Part shown: piece by piece, positions 1-6,910 of the stretch
Numbering within the stretch: position 1 is the stretch's first letter
Layout of the letters: each line of letters begins with the position of its first letter
Assembly (NCBI GenBank): GCA_947427325.1
Contig: CANEHP010000002.1
Span: 1 to 35,753 of the forward strand
Direction: 5' to 3'
DNA from: an uncultured Clostridia bacterium
Lineage (GTDB): Bacteria > Bacillota > Clostridia > Oscillospirales > Ruminococcaceae
DNA length: 35,753 nucleotides
Position numbers and translations under genes: made by a program
The notes under the pieces: model-generated
The model's input: the letters and a program-made list of their open reading frames with translations, nothing else
Database searches by the model: none
Told to the model about the DNA's origin: nothing

Positions 1-50
1 GACAAAATTTGCTCGAAAATCTGCGCACCATTCCTATGAGAACAAGTTCT
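1..50. repeat. Partial copy of palindromic repeat family C (right arm)
   Basis: This stretch carries the right arm of the palindromic element that is complete at 33604-33763. The shared blocks are GCTCGAAAATC, CACCATTCCTAT and a GAACAAGTTCTTA-type end, where the full copy reads GGAACAGCTTCTAA. The left arm would lie outside the window. No gene is visible in 1-318. Confidence 0.6.
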
Positions 51-78
51 TATTTGCCATTTTTTATACTTTTGGGAA

Positions 79-279
79 TTGACGGTTTACAGTTGACGGT
101 TGAGGCGTCGGATTCGCCGACGGATTTGAAATTTTACGTTTTTGCCGACATTTCAAGCCGTTACTTTAAAAAAATTCCACATTCGCACAGGCGATAAGAC
201 CGACTGATGATATTTAAAATCGGCGAAGCCGTTCCGCAACCGTCAACTGTCAACCGTCAACTGTAAACTGTCAACTTTT
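79..279. repeat. Inverted heptamer-repeat block downstream of rel
   Basis: Two clusters of a degenerate 7-bp unit (GTCAACT / GTCAACC / GTAAACT) face each other. The left cluster at 79-102 is the reverse complement of the right cluster at about 241-279, which has five consecutive units. Between them lies a small perfect hairpin (CGTCGG / CCGACG, about 106-122). The block sits directly downstream of rel and contains no credible reading frame. It may be a transcript-end structure or a dispersed intergenic repeat; its function is unknown. Confidence 0.6.
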
Positions 280-318
280 AACAACCCCTCGGAATCGGTA
301 TAAGCCGCACTCCCGCCT

Positions 319-2493
319 TTATTTTCCCGTTCTCTCCACCGAAACAACTCCCTCGATCTTTTTCAGCTTTACAATTATATTTTTAAGCTGCTCTACTCCG
401 CTTATTTCCATTGTAAGAGATATATTGGCATTTCCGTTTTTTAAATTATGAGCGTTCATCTCGTGAATGGGAATACGGCTGGCGGCTATCGCCAGGGTTA
501 TATCGGCGGCAAGTGCGGTTCTGTCCTGCGCCACAATATCAAGGGTGGCCTGATAGGTCGCTTTCTGTCCGCTTGCCCATTTTACGTTAATCCAGCGGTC
601 GTCGTTGGCAGGGTTCTTTTTCTGATCCTCAACGTTTTTACAGTCCGCCTTGTGCACCGATACGCCGAAGCCCCTTGTAACAAAGCCCACTATATCGTCG
701 CCGGGCAACGGGTTGCAGCATTTGGCAAATCTTACCTCGCAGCTGCTTATGCCGTCTACGATAACTCCGCTGCTTTGCTTTTTCGCAATGGTGCTGCTGA
801 TCGCTTCGGCTATTTCCATGCCCGTTTGAGGATTTTCCGCAGGCTTTTGCAGCTTAAGGTAATCCTCCTTGGTCTTTTGCATAATCTTGCTCAGCATTAC
901 TCCGCCGTACCCTATTGCGGCGTAAAAATCATCTACATTTTCAAAATGCTGTCTTTTGGCTATCTGCTTAATAAATTCTTCATCAAGGGGAATGCCGCTG
1001 CGTTTCATTTCTGCGTCAAAGGCGGATTTTCCCCTGACGATATTTTCTCCCCTGCATTCTCTTTTAAACCACGCCCTTATCTTTGCCTTGGCCTCATTGG
1101 TCTTGGCTATATCCAGCCAGTTGCGGTTCGGTCCGTAATTGGGGCTGTTGGTGGTCATTATCTCAACAATATCCCCGGTTTTAAGCTGATAGTCGAAGGT
1201 AGCCATTCTGCCCCTTACCTTTGCTCCCGTCATACGGTTGCCCACCTGAGTATGAATGGAATAGGCAAAATCTATAACGGTAGAACCCACGGGAAGCGTT
1301 ACAACATCGCCCTTGGGGGTAAACACATATACATCGTCCGGGGCAAGGTCAACCTTTACCGCCTCGGCAATCTGCTCAACATCGTCAGCCTCCTGCTGCT
1401 GGTCGAGAATTTGTCTTATCCAGTCAAAGCGCTTTTCTCCCGCTACCTTGCCGTTAAGTCCCGCCTTATATTTCCAATGGGCGGCGACGCCGTACTGGGC
1501 GGTATTATGCATTTCAACGGTACGGATCTGCACCTCAAAGGGTACGCCCTCTCTGCCGATAACGGTGGTGTGAAGGGATTGATAGCGGTTAGGCTTGGGG
1601 GTTGCAATATAGTCCTTGAAGCGGTAGGGAATAGGTCTGAACATATCGTGTATTACGCCTAAAACATTGTAGCATTCCACAATGGTATGCACAATAACTC
1701 TTACCGCATAAATATCGTAAATTTCCTCAAAATTTTTGCCCTTGACATACACCTTTTTATAAATGCTGTAAATGCTTTTAACCCGCCCCTCGATAACGGG
1801 GGAAGGCTGTATATCGGTAATTCTTTCCGAAATTCTTCTTTTTATTGTATCAATAAAGCTTTCGCCCTTGTCCTTTCGTGCGTTTAAGGCGTTCTGCACC
1901 TCCTTGTAGCCGTAGGGGTCAAGGTAATAAAGCGCCATATCCTCCATTTCCTCTTTGATATCATACATACCGAGGCGGTGAGCGATGGGCGCATAAAAGC
2001 TCATGGTTTCAAGAGAAGTTTTTCGCTGCTTTTCGGGGGGACGGCAGGCAAGGGTTCGCATATTATGCAGTCTGTCCGCAAGCTTTATAATTATCACTCG
2101 AATATCCTTGCTCATAGCCATAAGGATCTTCCTGATATTTTCCGCCTGCTGTTCCTCCTTTGTATTTAACGGCACCTGACCTATCTTTGTAACTCCGTCC
2201 ACCATAAGAGCCACATCTTCGCCGAATTTTTTCCTTATGGTGTCAAGATCGACTCCCGTGTCCTCCACCACGTCGTGAAGCAGGGCGGCGCAAAGGGTAT
2301 CGGTATCCATACACATTTCAAGAAGAATATACGCCACAGCCACAGGGTGAGAAATATAAGGCTCGCCGCTGGTGCGCACCTGTCCCCTGTGAGCCTTTTC
2401 GGCAAATTCGTAGGCTGCTTCTATTTTATTCAGATCATACTGCTTTTCTCCGCTTCTGATACGATCGGTAAGCAGTTCTATTGTATAGATCAT
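319..2493 (-). CDS. rel: Bifunctional (p)ppGpp synthetase/hydrolase Rel (RelA/SpoT family)
   Basis: The 724-aa protein makes and degrades the stringent-response alarmone (p)ppGpp. An HD hydrolase domain fills roughly residues 25-180, with H49 and the pair H73-D74. The synthetase domain follows (GRVKSIYSIYKK near 236-247). The RFKD motif at 291-294 is the RXKD signature of bifunctional Rel, not the EXDD form of synthetase-only RelA. A TGS domain (about 387-447) and a C-terminal ACT domain (about 655-724) give the usual full length. The ATG at 2493 is preceded by GAGG inside the last unit of the tandem repeat that separates it from recJ. The gene is probably cotranscribed with recJ. Confidence 0.96.
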   Translation of the reverse strand: MIYTIELLTDRIRSGEKQYDLNKIEAAYEFAEKAHRGQVRTSGEPYISHPVAVAYILLEMCMDTDTLCAALLHDVVEDTGVDLDTIRKKFGEDVALMVDGVTKIGQVPLNTKEEQQAENIRKILMAMSKDIRVIIIKLADRLHNMRTLACRPPEKQRKTSLETMSFYAPIAHRLGMYDIKEEMEDMALYYLDPYGYKEVQNALNARKDKGESFIDTIKRRISERITDIQPSPVIEGRVKSIYSIYKKVYVKGKNFEEIYDIYAVRVIVHTIVECYNVLGVIHDMFRPIPYRFKDYIATPKPNRYQSLHTTVIGREGVPFEVQIRTVEMHNTAQYGVAAHWKYKAGLNGKVAGEKRFDWIRQILDQQQEADDVEQIAEAVKVDLAPDDVYVFTPKGDVVTLPVGSTVIDFAYSIHTQVGNRMTGAKVRGRMATFDYQLKTGDIVEIMTTNSPNYGPNRNWLDIAKTNEAKAKIRAWFKRECRGENIVRGKSAFDAEMKRSGIPLDEEFIKQIAKRQHFENVDDFYAAIGYGGVMLSKIMQKTKEDYLKLQKPAENPQTGMEIAEAISSTIAKKQSSGVIVDGISSCEVRFAKCCNPLPGDDIVGFVTRGFGVSVHKADCKNVEDQKKNPANDDRWINVKWASGQKATYQATLDIVAQDRTALAADITLAIAASRIPIHEMNAHNLKNGNANISLTMEISGVEQLKNIIVKLKKIEGVVSVERTGK

Positions 2494-2494
2494 T

Positions 2495-2632
2495 GTCAGT
2501 TCCTCGCTTCGGCTTCTCTCTTTCGGTTCTTCGCTTGGGCTTCTCTCTTTCGGTTCTTCGCTTCGATTTCTCTCTTGTCAATTTCTCGCTTCGACTTCTC
2601 TCTTGTCGATTCCTCACTTCAGCTTCTCCCTT
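2495..2632. repeat. Five tandem 27-28-bp units between recJ and rel
   Basis: Read on the minus strand, units of the type AAGAGAGAARYCGAAGCGA plus a variable tail repeat five times (2605-2632, 2577-2604, 2550-2576, 2523-2549, 2495-2522). The first unit includes the last codons and the TGA stop of recJ. The last unit supplies the GCGAGGAA Shine-Dalgarno of rel. The block therefore looks like an amplification of the recJ end / rel ribosome-binding-site segment. A short open frame runs through it, but it is highly charged low-complexity sequence and is not called as a gene. Confidence 0.8.
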
Positions 2633-4635
2633 AGCCGCAGGATAAAGGGGCAGTGCTCCAAATCCGCTTTTCCTGTGGGATTTTGCAGGATTACGGCGTT
2701 CTCAAACTCGTTTATTTTCATAAGTCCCACACTTGCAAACAAATCAAGGGTAATTCTGAACATACAGTAATTTATTCCCACAGCGTATGCCATATCCGCA
2801 CAGGAGGAAAGGCAGGAATTTCCCTTTACCATATCGTAAACCGTTTTTTGAACCTCTCTGTTTGGGATAACTCTTTTTGCAAGGGCGGGATTTATAGGCT
2901 CGTTAAGGCACAAGCTTTCGTAAGCGTTTTCGGCGGCAAAAAATCTGTCCTGATTAAAGCCGCTGCGGCGGATATCGCTCAGTCTTAGGTTCACCGAACG
3001 GCTGCCGTTATATTCATTGATTTCCGCCGTAACCAGCAAATCTGCCCTGTCTCCCTCCTTATAGCCAAAGCCGTCGTATGTAGAGGAAAAGTTGACCACC
3101 TTAAAATCCCTGCCGCCGATTTCAGCGGTAAAGGCTACATATTTTCCCTCCTTGAGAGATTTTAAGCCCTTTATTTTTGCGCCGCCTATATGAAATACAG
3201 GAGAGGGATTTCCTTCTCCAAAGGGCTGAAAATACTCTAAGCTTTCTATGTTTTCCAAAGTAAGCTCATCTGCGGAAAGGGAAGCCTCCGCCATTATTAT
3301 ATCCCTTGGCATAACGGGATTATGCTTACCCGCATACCGGTTTACGGCTTTTATAAAGTCGGGGATTTTTGCGGTTTCAAGGGTAAAGCCTGCCGCCTTG
3401 TTATGACCACCGAATCTTATAAGCAAATCCGACAGCTCCGTAAGCATTTCAAAAAGGGAAAAGCCTTCTACGCTTCTTGCGCTGCCCCGTGCCGTTTCTC
3501 CCTCCTCGGTAATAACAAGAACGGGCTTTCCGAATTTATTCAGCAGCTTTGAAGCCACAATTCCTATTACGCCGTGCCGCCAGCCCTTTCCGCTGATTAC
3601 GAGAACTCTGTTTTTTATGATAAGGGGGCTTTCGTCTATCTGCCTGCTTATCTCCGACAAAATGGCTTTTTCCTCCTCCTGCCGCTGAAAATTAAGCACA
3701 CTGAGGTTTTCCGCCATTTTGTTGTACATAAGGGGATTATCGCACAGAAACAGCTCCGCCGCTTCCTTGGGGTGAGAAAATCTTCCCGCTGCATTTATTC
3801 TCGGGCATATGGTAAAGGCTGCCGTACCTGAGGGAATTTCATCGTCCTCGTGAATGCCGCACTGTCTCAGCAGTGCGATAAGACCGCCGTTTTCCGAGTA
3901 GTTAAGACCTTGCAGTCCCTGCTTTACTATAATTCTGTTTTCTCCCGTAAGGGGAACTAAGTCTCCCACCGTGCCTATGGCGGCAAAATCTCCCCAATTT
4001 TCCATAACGCTGTCTATATCGTTTTCCAACGCCATAACAAGCTTTAAGGCAACTCCGCAGCCCGCCAGCTCCTTGCATTTGCTGAAATCGTCGGGTCGGT
4101 GGGGGTCGATTACCGCTTTGGCGGCGGGAAGCACGTCGGGTACTTGGTGGTGGTCGGTTATTATTAAATCTATGTTTTTTTCCTGTAAATATCTTGCTTC
4201 CTTTGCCGCAGAAATGCCGTTATCTACTGTAATAATAAGCTGAGTGCCGTTTTCCGCAAGATAATCTATGGCTTTTTTATTAAGTCCGTAGCCCTCGTCA
4301 CGGCTCGGAATATACCAATCTACCTCTGCGCCCATAGCTTCAAGGTAGTTGTAAAGAATTACGGTAGCGGTAATTCCGTCGCAGTCATAGTCGCCGTAAA
4401 CGGTGATTTTATCGCCGTTGTCCATAGCCTGCTCTATATACTTTTTTGCCTTATCCATATCCGCAATTTCCATGGGATCGGAAATGCGGCTGCCGTTAAA
4501 AAAATCCTCTGCGCCTTCTCTGTCTGTTATCCCACGGTTAAGCAGCAGCTTTGCCACAAATTCGCTTAAGCCTGTTTCGCCCGCTAACTTTTTTACAGCA
4601 GAGCTGTCCTGCTGTTTTATTTCCCATTTTTTCAT
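2614..4635 (-). CDS. recJ: Single-stranded-DNA-specific exonuclease RecJ
   Basis: This is a 673-aa 5'-3' exonuclease of recombination and mismatch repair. The DHH-family phosphoesterase motifs are clear: GDYDCDGITA (motif I), TVDNGIS, and TDHHQVPD (the DHH motif). They are followed by CGVALK and by a DHHA1 region with GWRHGVIGIVASKL and a GGHNKAAGF segment. An OB-like domain and a C-terminal extension follow. The frame is open upstream to a TTG at 4692. I chose the ATG at 4635 (protein start MKKWEI) because the extra 19 residues do not look like RecJ, although its Shine-Dalgarno is weak. A near-consensus promoter lies just upstream, and rel follows. Confidence 0.93.
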   Translation of the reverse strand: MKKWEIKQQDSSAVKKLAGETGLSEFVAKLLLNRGITDREGAEDFFNGSRISDPMEIADMDKAKKYIEQAMDNGDKITVYGDYDCDGITATVILYNYLEAMGAEVDWYIPSRDEGYGLNKKAIDYLAENGTQLIITVDNGISAAKEARYLQEKNIDLIITDHHQVPDVLPAAKAVIDPHRPDDFSKCKELAGCGVALKLVMALENDIDSVMENWGDFAAIGTVGDLVPLTGENRIIVKQGLQGLNYSENGGLIALLRQCGIHEDDEIPSGTAAFTICPRINAAGRFSHPKEAAELFLCDNPLMYNKMAENLSVLNFQRQEEEKAILSEISRQIDESPLIIKNRVLVISGKGWRHGVIGIVASKLLNKFGKPVLVITEEGETARGSARSVEGFSLFEMLTELSDLLIRFGGHNKAAGFTLETAKIPDFIKAVNRYAGKHNPVMPRDIIMAEASLSADELTLENIESLEYFQPFGEGNPSPVFHIGGAKIKGLKSLKEGKYVAFTAEIGGRDFKVVNFSSTYDGFGYKEGDRADLLVTAEINEYNGSRSVNLRLSDIRRSGFNQDRFFAAENAYESLCLNEPINPALAKRVIPNREVQKTVYDMVKGNSCLSSCADMAYAVGINYCMFRITLDLFASVGLMKINEFENAVILQNPTGKADLEHCPFILRLREKLK

Positions 4636-4703
4636 ATTTAAAACCCGTCTTGTTGTATTGTTTTTTCTGTATATTACCTTTGTTTTATTCAATAGATAAT
4701 ATC

Positions 4704-4731
4704 ATTATACTACTTTTGCGGGATTTGTCAA
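4704..4731 (-). promoter_or_regulatory. Sigma-A type promoter of recJ-rel
   Basis: On the minus strand a TTGACA (4726-4731) and a TATAAT (4704-4709) are separated by 16 bp. Both hexamers are perfect consensus. Transcription would start near 4697, about 60 nt upstream of the chosen recJ ATG. Confidence 0.85.
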
Positions 4732-4771
4732 ACTTTTAATAATGTTACGGAATTTTTATTAAAACACAAAC

Positions 4772-5020
4772 TCACCTTTCATCATCTTCAAAAGAAAATT
4801 CATTAAGCTCCTTGAAATCCAAAAGCTCCGCCAAGGTCATATTCAAGGCGTTGGCAATTTTATGCAGACTTCTTACAGTAGGATTTTTAGAGTTGCCCTG
4901 AATGATATTATCTATGGTGGATTGCCTTACATCGCTCATTATGGCTAATTTGTTAATTGAAATATGCCTTTTTGAACAAAGACTCTTTATCCGCATTGAA
5001 TACAACTCCGAATATTGCAT
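4772..5020 (-). CDS. XRE/Cro-CI family helix-turn-helix regulator
   Basis: This small protein (82 aa) has an HTH_3-type DNA-binding fold. Residues of the type KRHISINKLAIMSDVRQSTI, then IIQGNSKNPTVRSLHKIANA, match the helix-turn-helix and following helices of the family. It ends in an acidic tail (EFSFEDDER). The frame is open to 5053, but the ATG at 5020 is preferred because AGAGG lies about 10 bp upstream; the longer version would overlap an operator-like palindrome. It diverges from the SLOG-like gene, and the shared 160-bp region holds three related palindromes, which suggests autoregulation and control of the neighbour. Its base composition is more AT-rich than the flanking core genes, which suggests acquisition. 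Confidence 0.85.
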   Translation of the reverse strand: MQYSELYSMRIKSLCSKRHISINKLAIMSDVRQSTIDNIIQGNSKNPTVRSLHKIANALNMTLAELLDFKELNEFSFEDDER

Positions 5021-5045
5021 TTTATAATTACCTCTTTGTAATGTA

Positions 5046-5064
5046 TTACTCATAAATGGGTTAA
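5046..5064. promoter_or_regulatory. Operator-like palindrome 1 of the XRE/SLOG locus
   Basis: The imperfect palindrome TTACTCATAAATGGGTTAA shares the half-site TAACCCAT/ATGGGTTA with the sites at 5096-5110 and 5141-5160. It lies just upstream of the XRE gene's Shine-Dalgarno. It is probably a binding site of the XRE protein (inference). Confidence 0.5.
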
Positions 5065-5095
5065 TTTAATAATGATGCCAAAACAAAGCATTATT

Positions 5096-5110
5096 AACCA
5101 TACATGGGTT
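5096..5110. promoter_or_regulatory. Operator-like palindrome 2, overlapping the -35 of the SLOG promoter
   Basis: AACC-ATACATG-GGTT is an inverted repeat whose right arm runs into the TTGACA at 5109-5114. A protein bound here would block the rightward promoter. Confidence 0.5.
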
Positions 5111-5137
5111 GACAAATACAAAAAATTATTATAAAAT
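5109..5137 (+). promoter_or_regulatory. Promoter of the SLOG-like gene
   Basis: A perfect TTGACA (5109-5114), a 17-bp spacer and TAAAAT (5132-5137) point rightward. The promoter is flanked and overlapped by palindromic sites. Confidence 0.75.
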
Positions 5138-5167
5138 ATTATTACCCATATATAGGTAATAATATTT
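5134..5167. promoter_or_regulatory. Long perfect palindrome at the SLOG gene's start of transcription
   Basis: Two perfect 13-bp arms (5134-5146 and 5155-5167) surround the 8-bp centre CATATATA. The core ATTACC-CATATATA-GGTAAT matches the other operator-like sites. The palindrome runs from the -10 hexamer to just before the GAGAGG ribosome-binding site, so it could act as an operator in DNA, as a 5' hairpin in mRNA, or both. Confidence 0.65.
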
Positions 5168-5180
5168 AGAGAGGTATGAT

Positions 5181-5591
5181 ATGAAATCTTGTACATTTAT
5201 TGGTCATAGAGATGCATCAGAAGAAATAAAGCCGTTAATAAAACAAACGATTATAAATTTAATAGAAAAAGAAAGGGTTACTGATTTTTATGTAGGAAAC
5301 CACGGAAATTTTGATAGATGGGTATACAGCACACTTAAAGAAATAAGTGAAGAATATGGCAATATATATTATACAGTAGTTCTTGCCTATTTGCCGAACA
5401 AAAAGGAAGATGTTATTTATAAAAATACCACATACCCCGAAGGAATAGAAACAACTCCTAAGAAATTTGCAATTTCATTTAGAAATAAATGGATGATTAA
5501 CAACTCAGACATTATTGTTGCCTATGTTAGGCATTCTTACGGAGGAGCAGCACAGTTTCTCAAATATGCAAAAAACCAAAAGAAAATATAA
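5181..5591 (+). CDS. SLOG-like (DprA/LOG-superfamily) protein of unknown role
   Basis: This 136-aa protein begins MKSCTFIGHRD, the FxGHR-type start seen in YpsA/DUF1273-like members of the SLOG superfamily. A glycine-containing YVGNHGNFDRW follows near residues 37-47, in the position of the nucleotide-binding loop. The C-terminal segment (NNSDIIVAYVRHSYGGAAQF) resembles the conserved Gly-Gly end of this fold. Such proteins are thought to bind nucleotides or nucleotide-derived ligands; no specific activity can be assigned here. GAGAGG lies 6 bp before the ATG. The gene is AT-rich and stands alone on the plus strand, paired only with the divergent XRE regulator, which looks like a small acquired module. 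Confidence 0.75.
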   Translation: MKSCTFIGHRDASEEIKPLIKQTIINLIEKERVTDFYVGNHGNFDRWVYSTLKEISEEYGNIYYTVVLAYLPNKKEDVIYKNTTYPEGIETTPKKFAISFRNKWMINNSDIIVAYVRHSYGGAAQFLKYAKNQKKI

Positions 5592-5616
5592 TCAATCTCG
5601 CTGAAATAAATTTATA

Positions 5617-5770
5617 ATAATAGGACTTGTTTGAAAAATCAAAAGCACCGCCTTTTTGCCCCCAAACGGTCATCTTCTGCGTCAAAGAATCCACTGCGGT
5701 TTTTCCTTGAAGCTAACCGGTTTGTGGCAAAAAGTCGGCACTTCCCCTATTTTCAAACAAGCCCTATTAT
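5617..5770. mobile_element. MITE-like palindromic element, family A
   Basis: A 154-bp non-coding palindrome. The terminal arm ATAATAGGACTTGTTTGAAA at the left matches ATAATAGGGCTTGTTTGAAA read from the right end. Subterminal arms match too (CCGCCTTTTTGCCCCCAAACGG against CCGACTTTTTGCCACAAACCGG), leaving a central part with the block GAATCCACTGCGG. There is no transposase frame and no clear target duplication. It lies between the SLOG gene and the 3' end of the channel gene. Only one copy is in this window. Confidence 0.7.
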
Positions 5771-5820
5771 ATTGTCCTGCGAGGTTATCCTCACACGGTA
5801 AAAAGTTTTTTTACAGTCCC

Positions 5821-6792
5821 TTATTCCTTCTTTCCCGACCTTGCATCTTCCCCCACAATATGAACATCAACCTGATTAAAGGGAATGGTAATTCCATGTT
5901 CGATAAACGCTGCCCGTATCTGTTCCATAAGGTCAAAATACAAGGTCCAATAATCCTCTGTTCTGCACCACGCCCTGACTGCAATAACGATTGCGCTGCT
6001 GCCATGCTCCTTTATGCGCACAAAAAGCTCCATGTCCTTTAAAACCGACGGGTTATTTTCCAGCACGTCAAGAATAATTTTCTTAGCCTTTGGAAAATCA
6101 TCATCATAGGAAATGGCTATTGCCAGATCGGTGCGGCGCATTTCGTTGCCGTCGTTATTGATAATCGTTGCGTTTACCGCCTGACCGTTAGGCACGAATA
6201 TGGCTTGATTGGTAAGGGAATTAAGACGTGTGTGAAGCAGGGATATATGGGATACCGTACCCTCAACTCCGTTAGTGCTGATATAATCTCCTATTTTAAA
6301 GGGCTTTGTTATCATCAGCAGAAAGCCCCCCGCAACATTGGCAAGGGAGTCCTGAAGGGCAAGTCCTATAGCTACTCCCGCCGTGCCTATTACGGTGATT
6401 ATTGAGGTAACGGGTATTCCCAATATACTGAGCACTACGGTTACAAGCAAGGTATACAGCACTATTTTAACTATCTGCATAGTGAACTTTGTAACCGTAA
6501 GCTCTAACTTTGTCTTACTAAGTCCCTTTGACAGCAGCTTCAAAGTCAGCTTTGTAATCAATGCTCCCACTGTCAGAATTACTATTGCAAGAATTATGGT
6601 AGGTATTGCGGCAACTACGGAATCCAAAAGACCCTTAAAAAAACTGCCTATTTCGGACAGCGTTTCCTCGGGCTTTTCCGTAAGATTATGAACGGCGTCG
6701 TTCAGCGTGGGTATGTCGGTTGCGCCTGCTGTTAATGCTTCGGCGGCGCTTACCGCTTGGGAGGCTGTTAGGAGGGTGTGGCAGATATTCAT
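5821..6792 (-). CDS. mscS: Small-conductance mechanosensitive channel, MscS family
   Basis: This 323-aa membrane protein opens under membrane tension to release solutes. Hydrophobic segments lie near residues 58-80 and 100-128. They are followed by the hallmark pore helix and beta-domain entry (GTAGVAIGLALQDSLANVAG, then PFKIGDYI near residues 165-172). The C-terminal mixed domain (DLAIAISYDDDFPKAKKII) has the family's layout. The first 55 residues are extra compared with minimal MscS. The ATG has AGGAG 5 bp upstream. The gene is single, with its own candidate promoter, and follows a strong terminator of the upstream operon. Confidence 0.93.
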   Translation of the reverse strand: MNICHTLLTASQAVSAAEALTAGATDIPTLNDAVHNLTEKPEETLSEIGSFFKGLLDSVVAAIPTIILAIVILTVGALITKLTLKLLSKGLSKTKLELTVTKFTMQIVKIVLYTLLVTVVLSILGIPVTSIITVIGTAGVAIGLALQDSLANVAGGFLLMITKPFKIGDYISTNGVEGTVSHISLLHTRLNSLTNQAIFVPNGQAVNATIINNDGNEMRRTDLAIAISYDDDFPKAKKIILDVLENNPSVLKDMELFVRIKEHGSSAIVIAVRAWCRTEDYWTLYFDLMEQIRAAFIEHGITIPFNQVDVHIVGEDARSGKKE

Positions 6793-6808
6793 ATAAACTC
6801 CTGTACAA

Positions 6809-6836
6809 AATATAAAAGTTTACGGTTTTTCGGCAA
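6809..6836 (-). promoter_or_regulatory. Candidate promoter of the mscS-like gene
   Basis: On the minus strand TTGCCG (6831-6836), a 16-bp spacer and TATATT (6809-6814) lie just upstream of the ribosome-binding site. The match is moderate. The position after a strong terminator supports it. Confidence 0.4.
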
Positions 6837-6861
6837 ATGCCGTAAAAATAGGCAAACACTG

Positions 6862-6897
6862 TAAAAACAACAGCTCCCCGCCTATGCAGGGAGCTGT
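6862..6897 (-). terminator. Intrinsic terminator of the cmk-ispH/S1 operon
   Basis: On the minus strand a perfect 9-bp stem ACAGCTCCC / GGGAGCTGT (6870-6897) is followed by a T-rich run (TGTTTTTAC). It lies about 14 bp after the stop of the ispH-S1 fusion gene. Confidence 0.85.
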
Positions 6898-6910
6898 AAT
6901 TATACAAAAA

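Noticed and set aside
448..1662. Long plus-strand open frame of 404 codons
   Set aside because: It is the antisense of rel; its translation has no family features, while the minus strand gives a complete Rel.
2435..2617. Minus-strand 60-codon frame with repeated Arg/Lys/Glu heptad-like text
   Set aside because: It is the translation of the tandem repeat between recJ and rel and overlaps the rel start; no independent ribosome-binding site.
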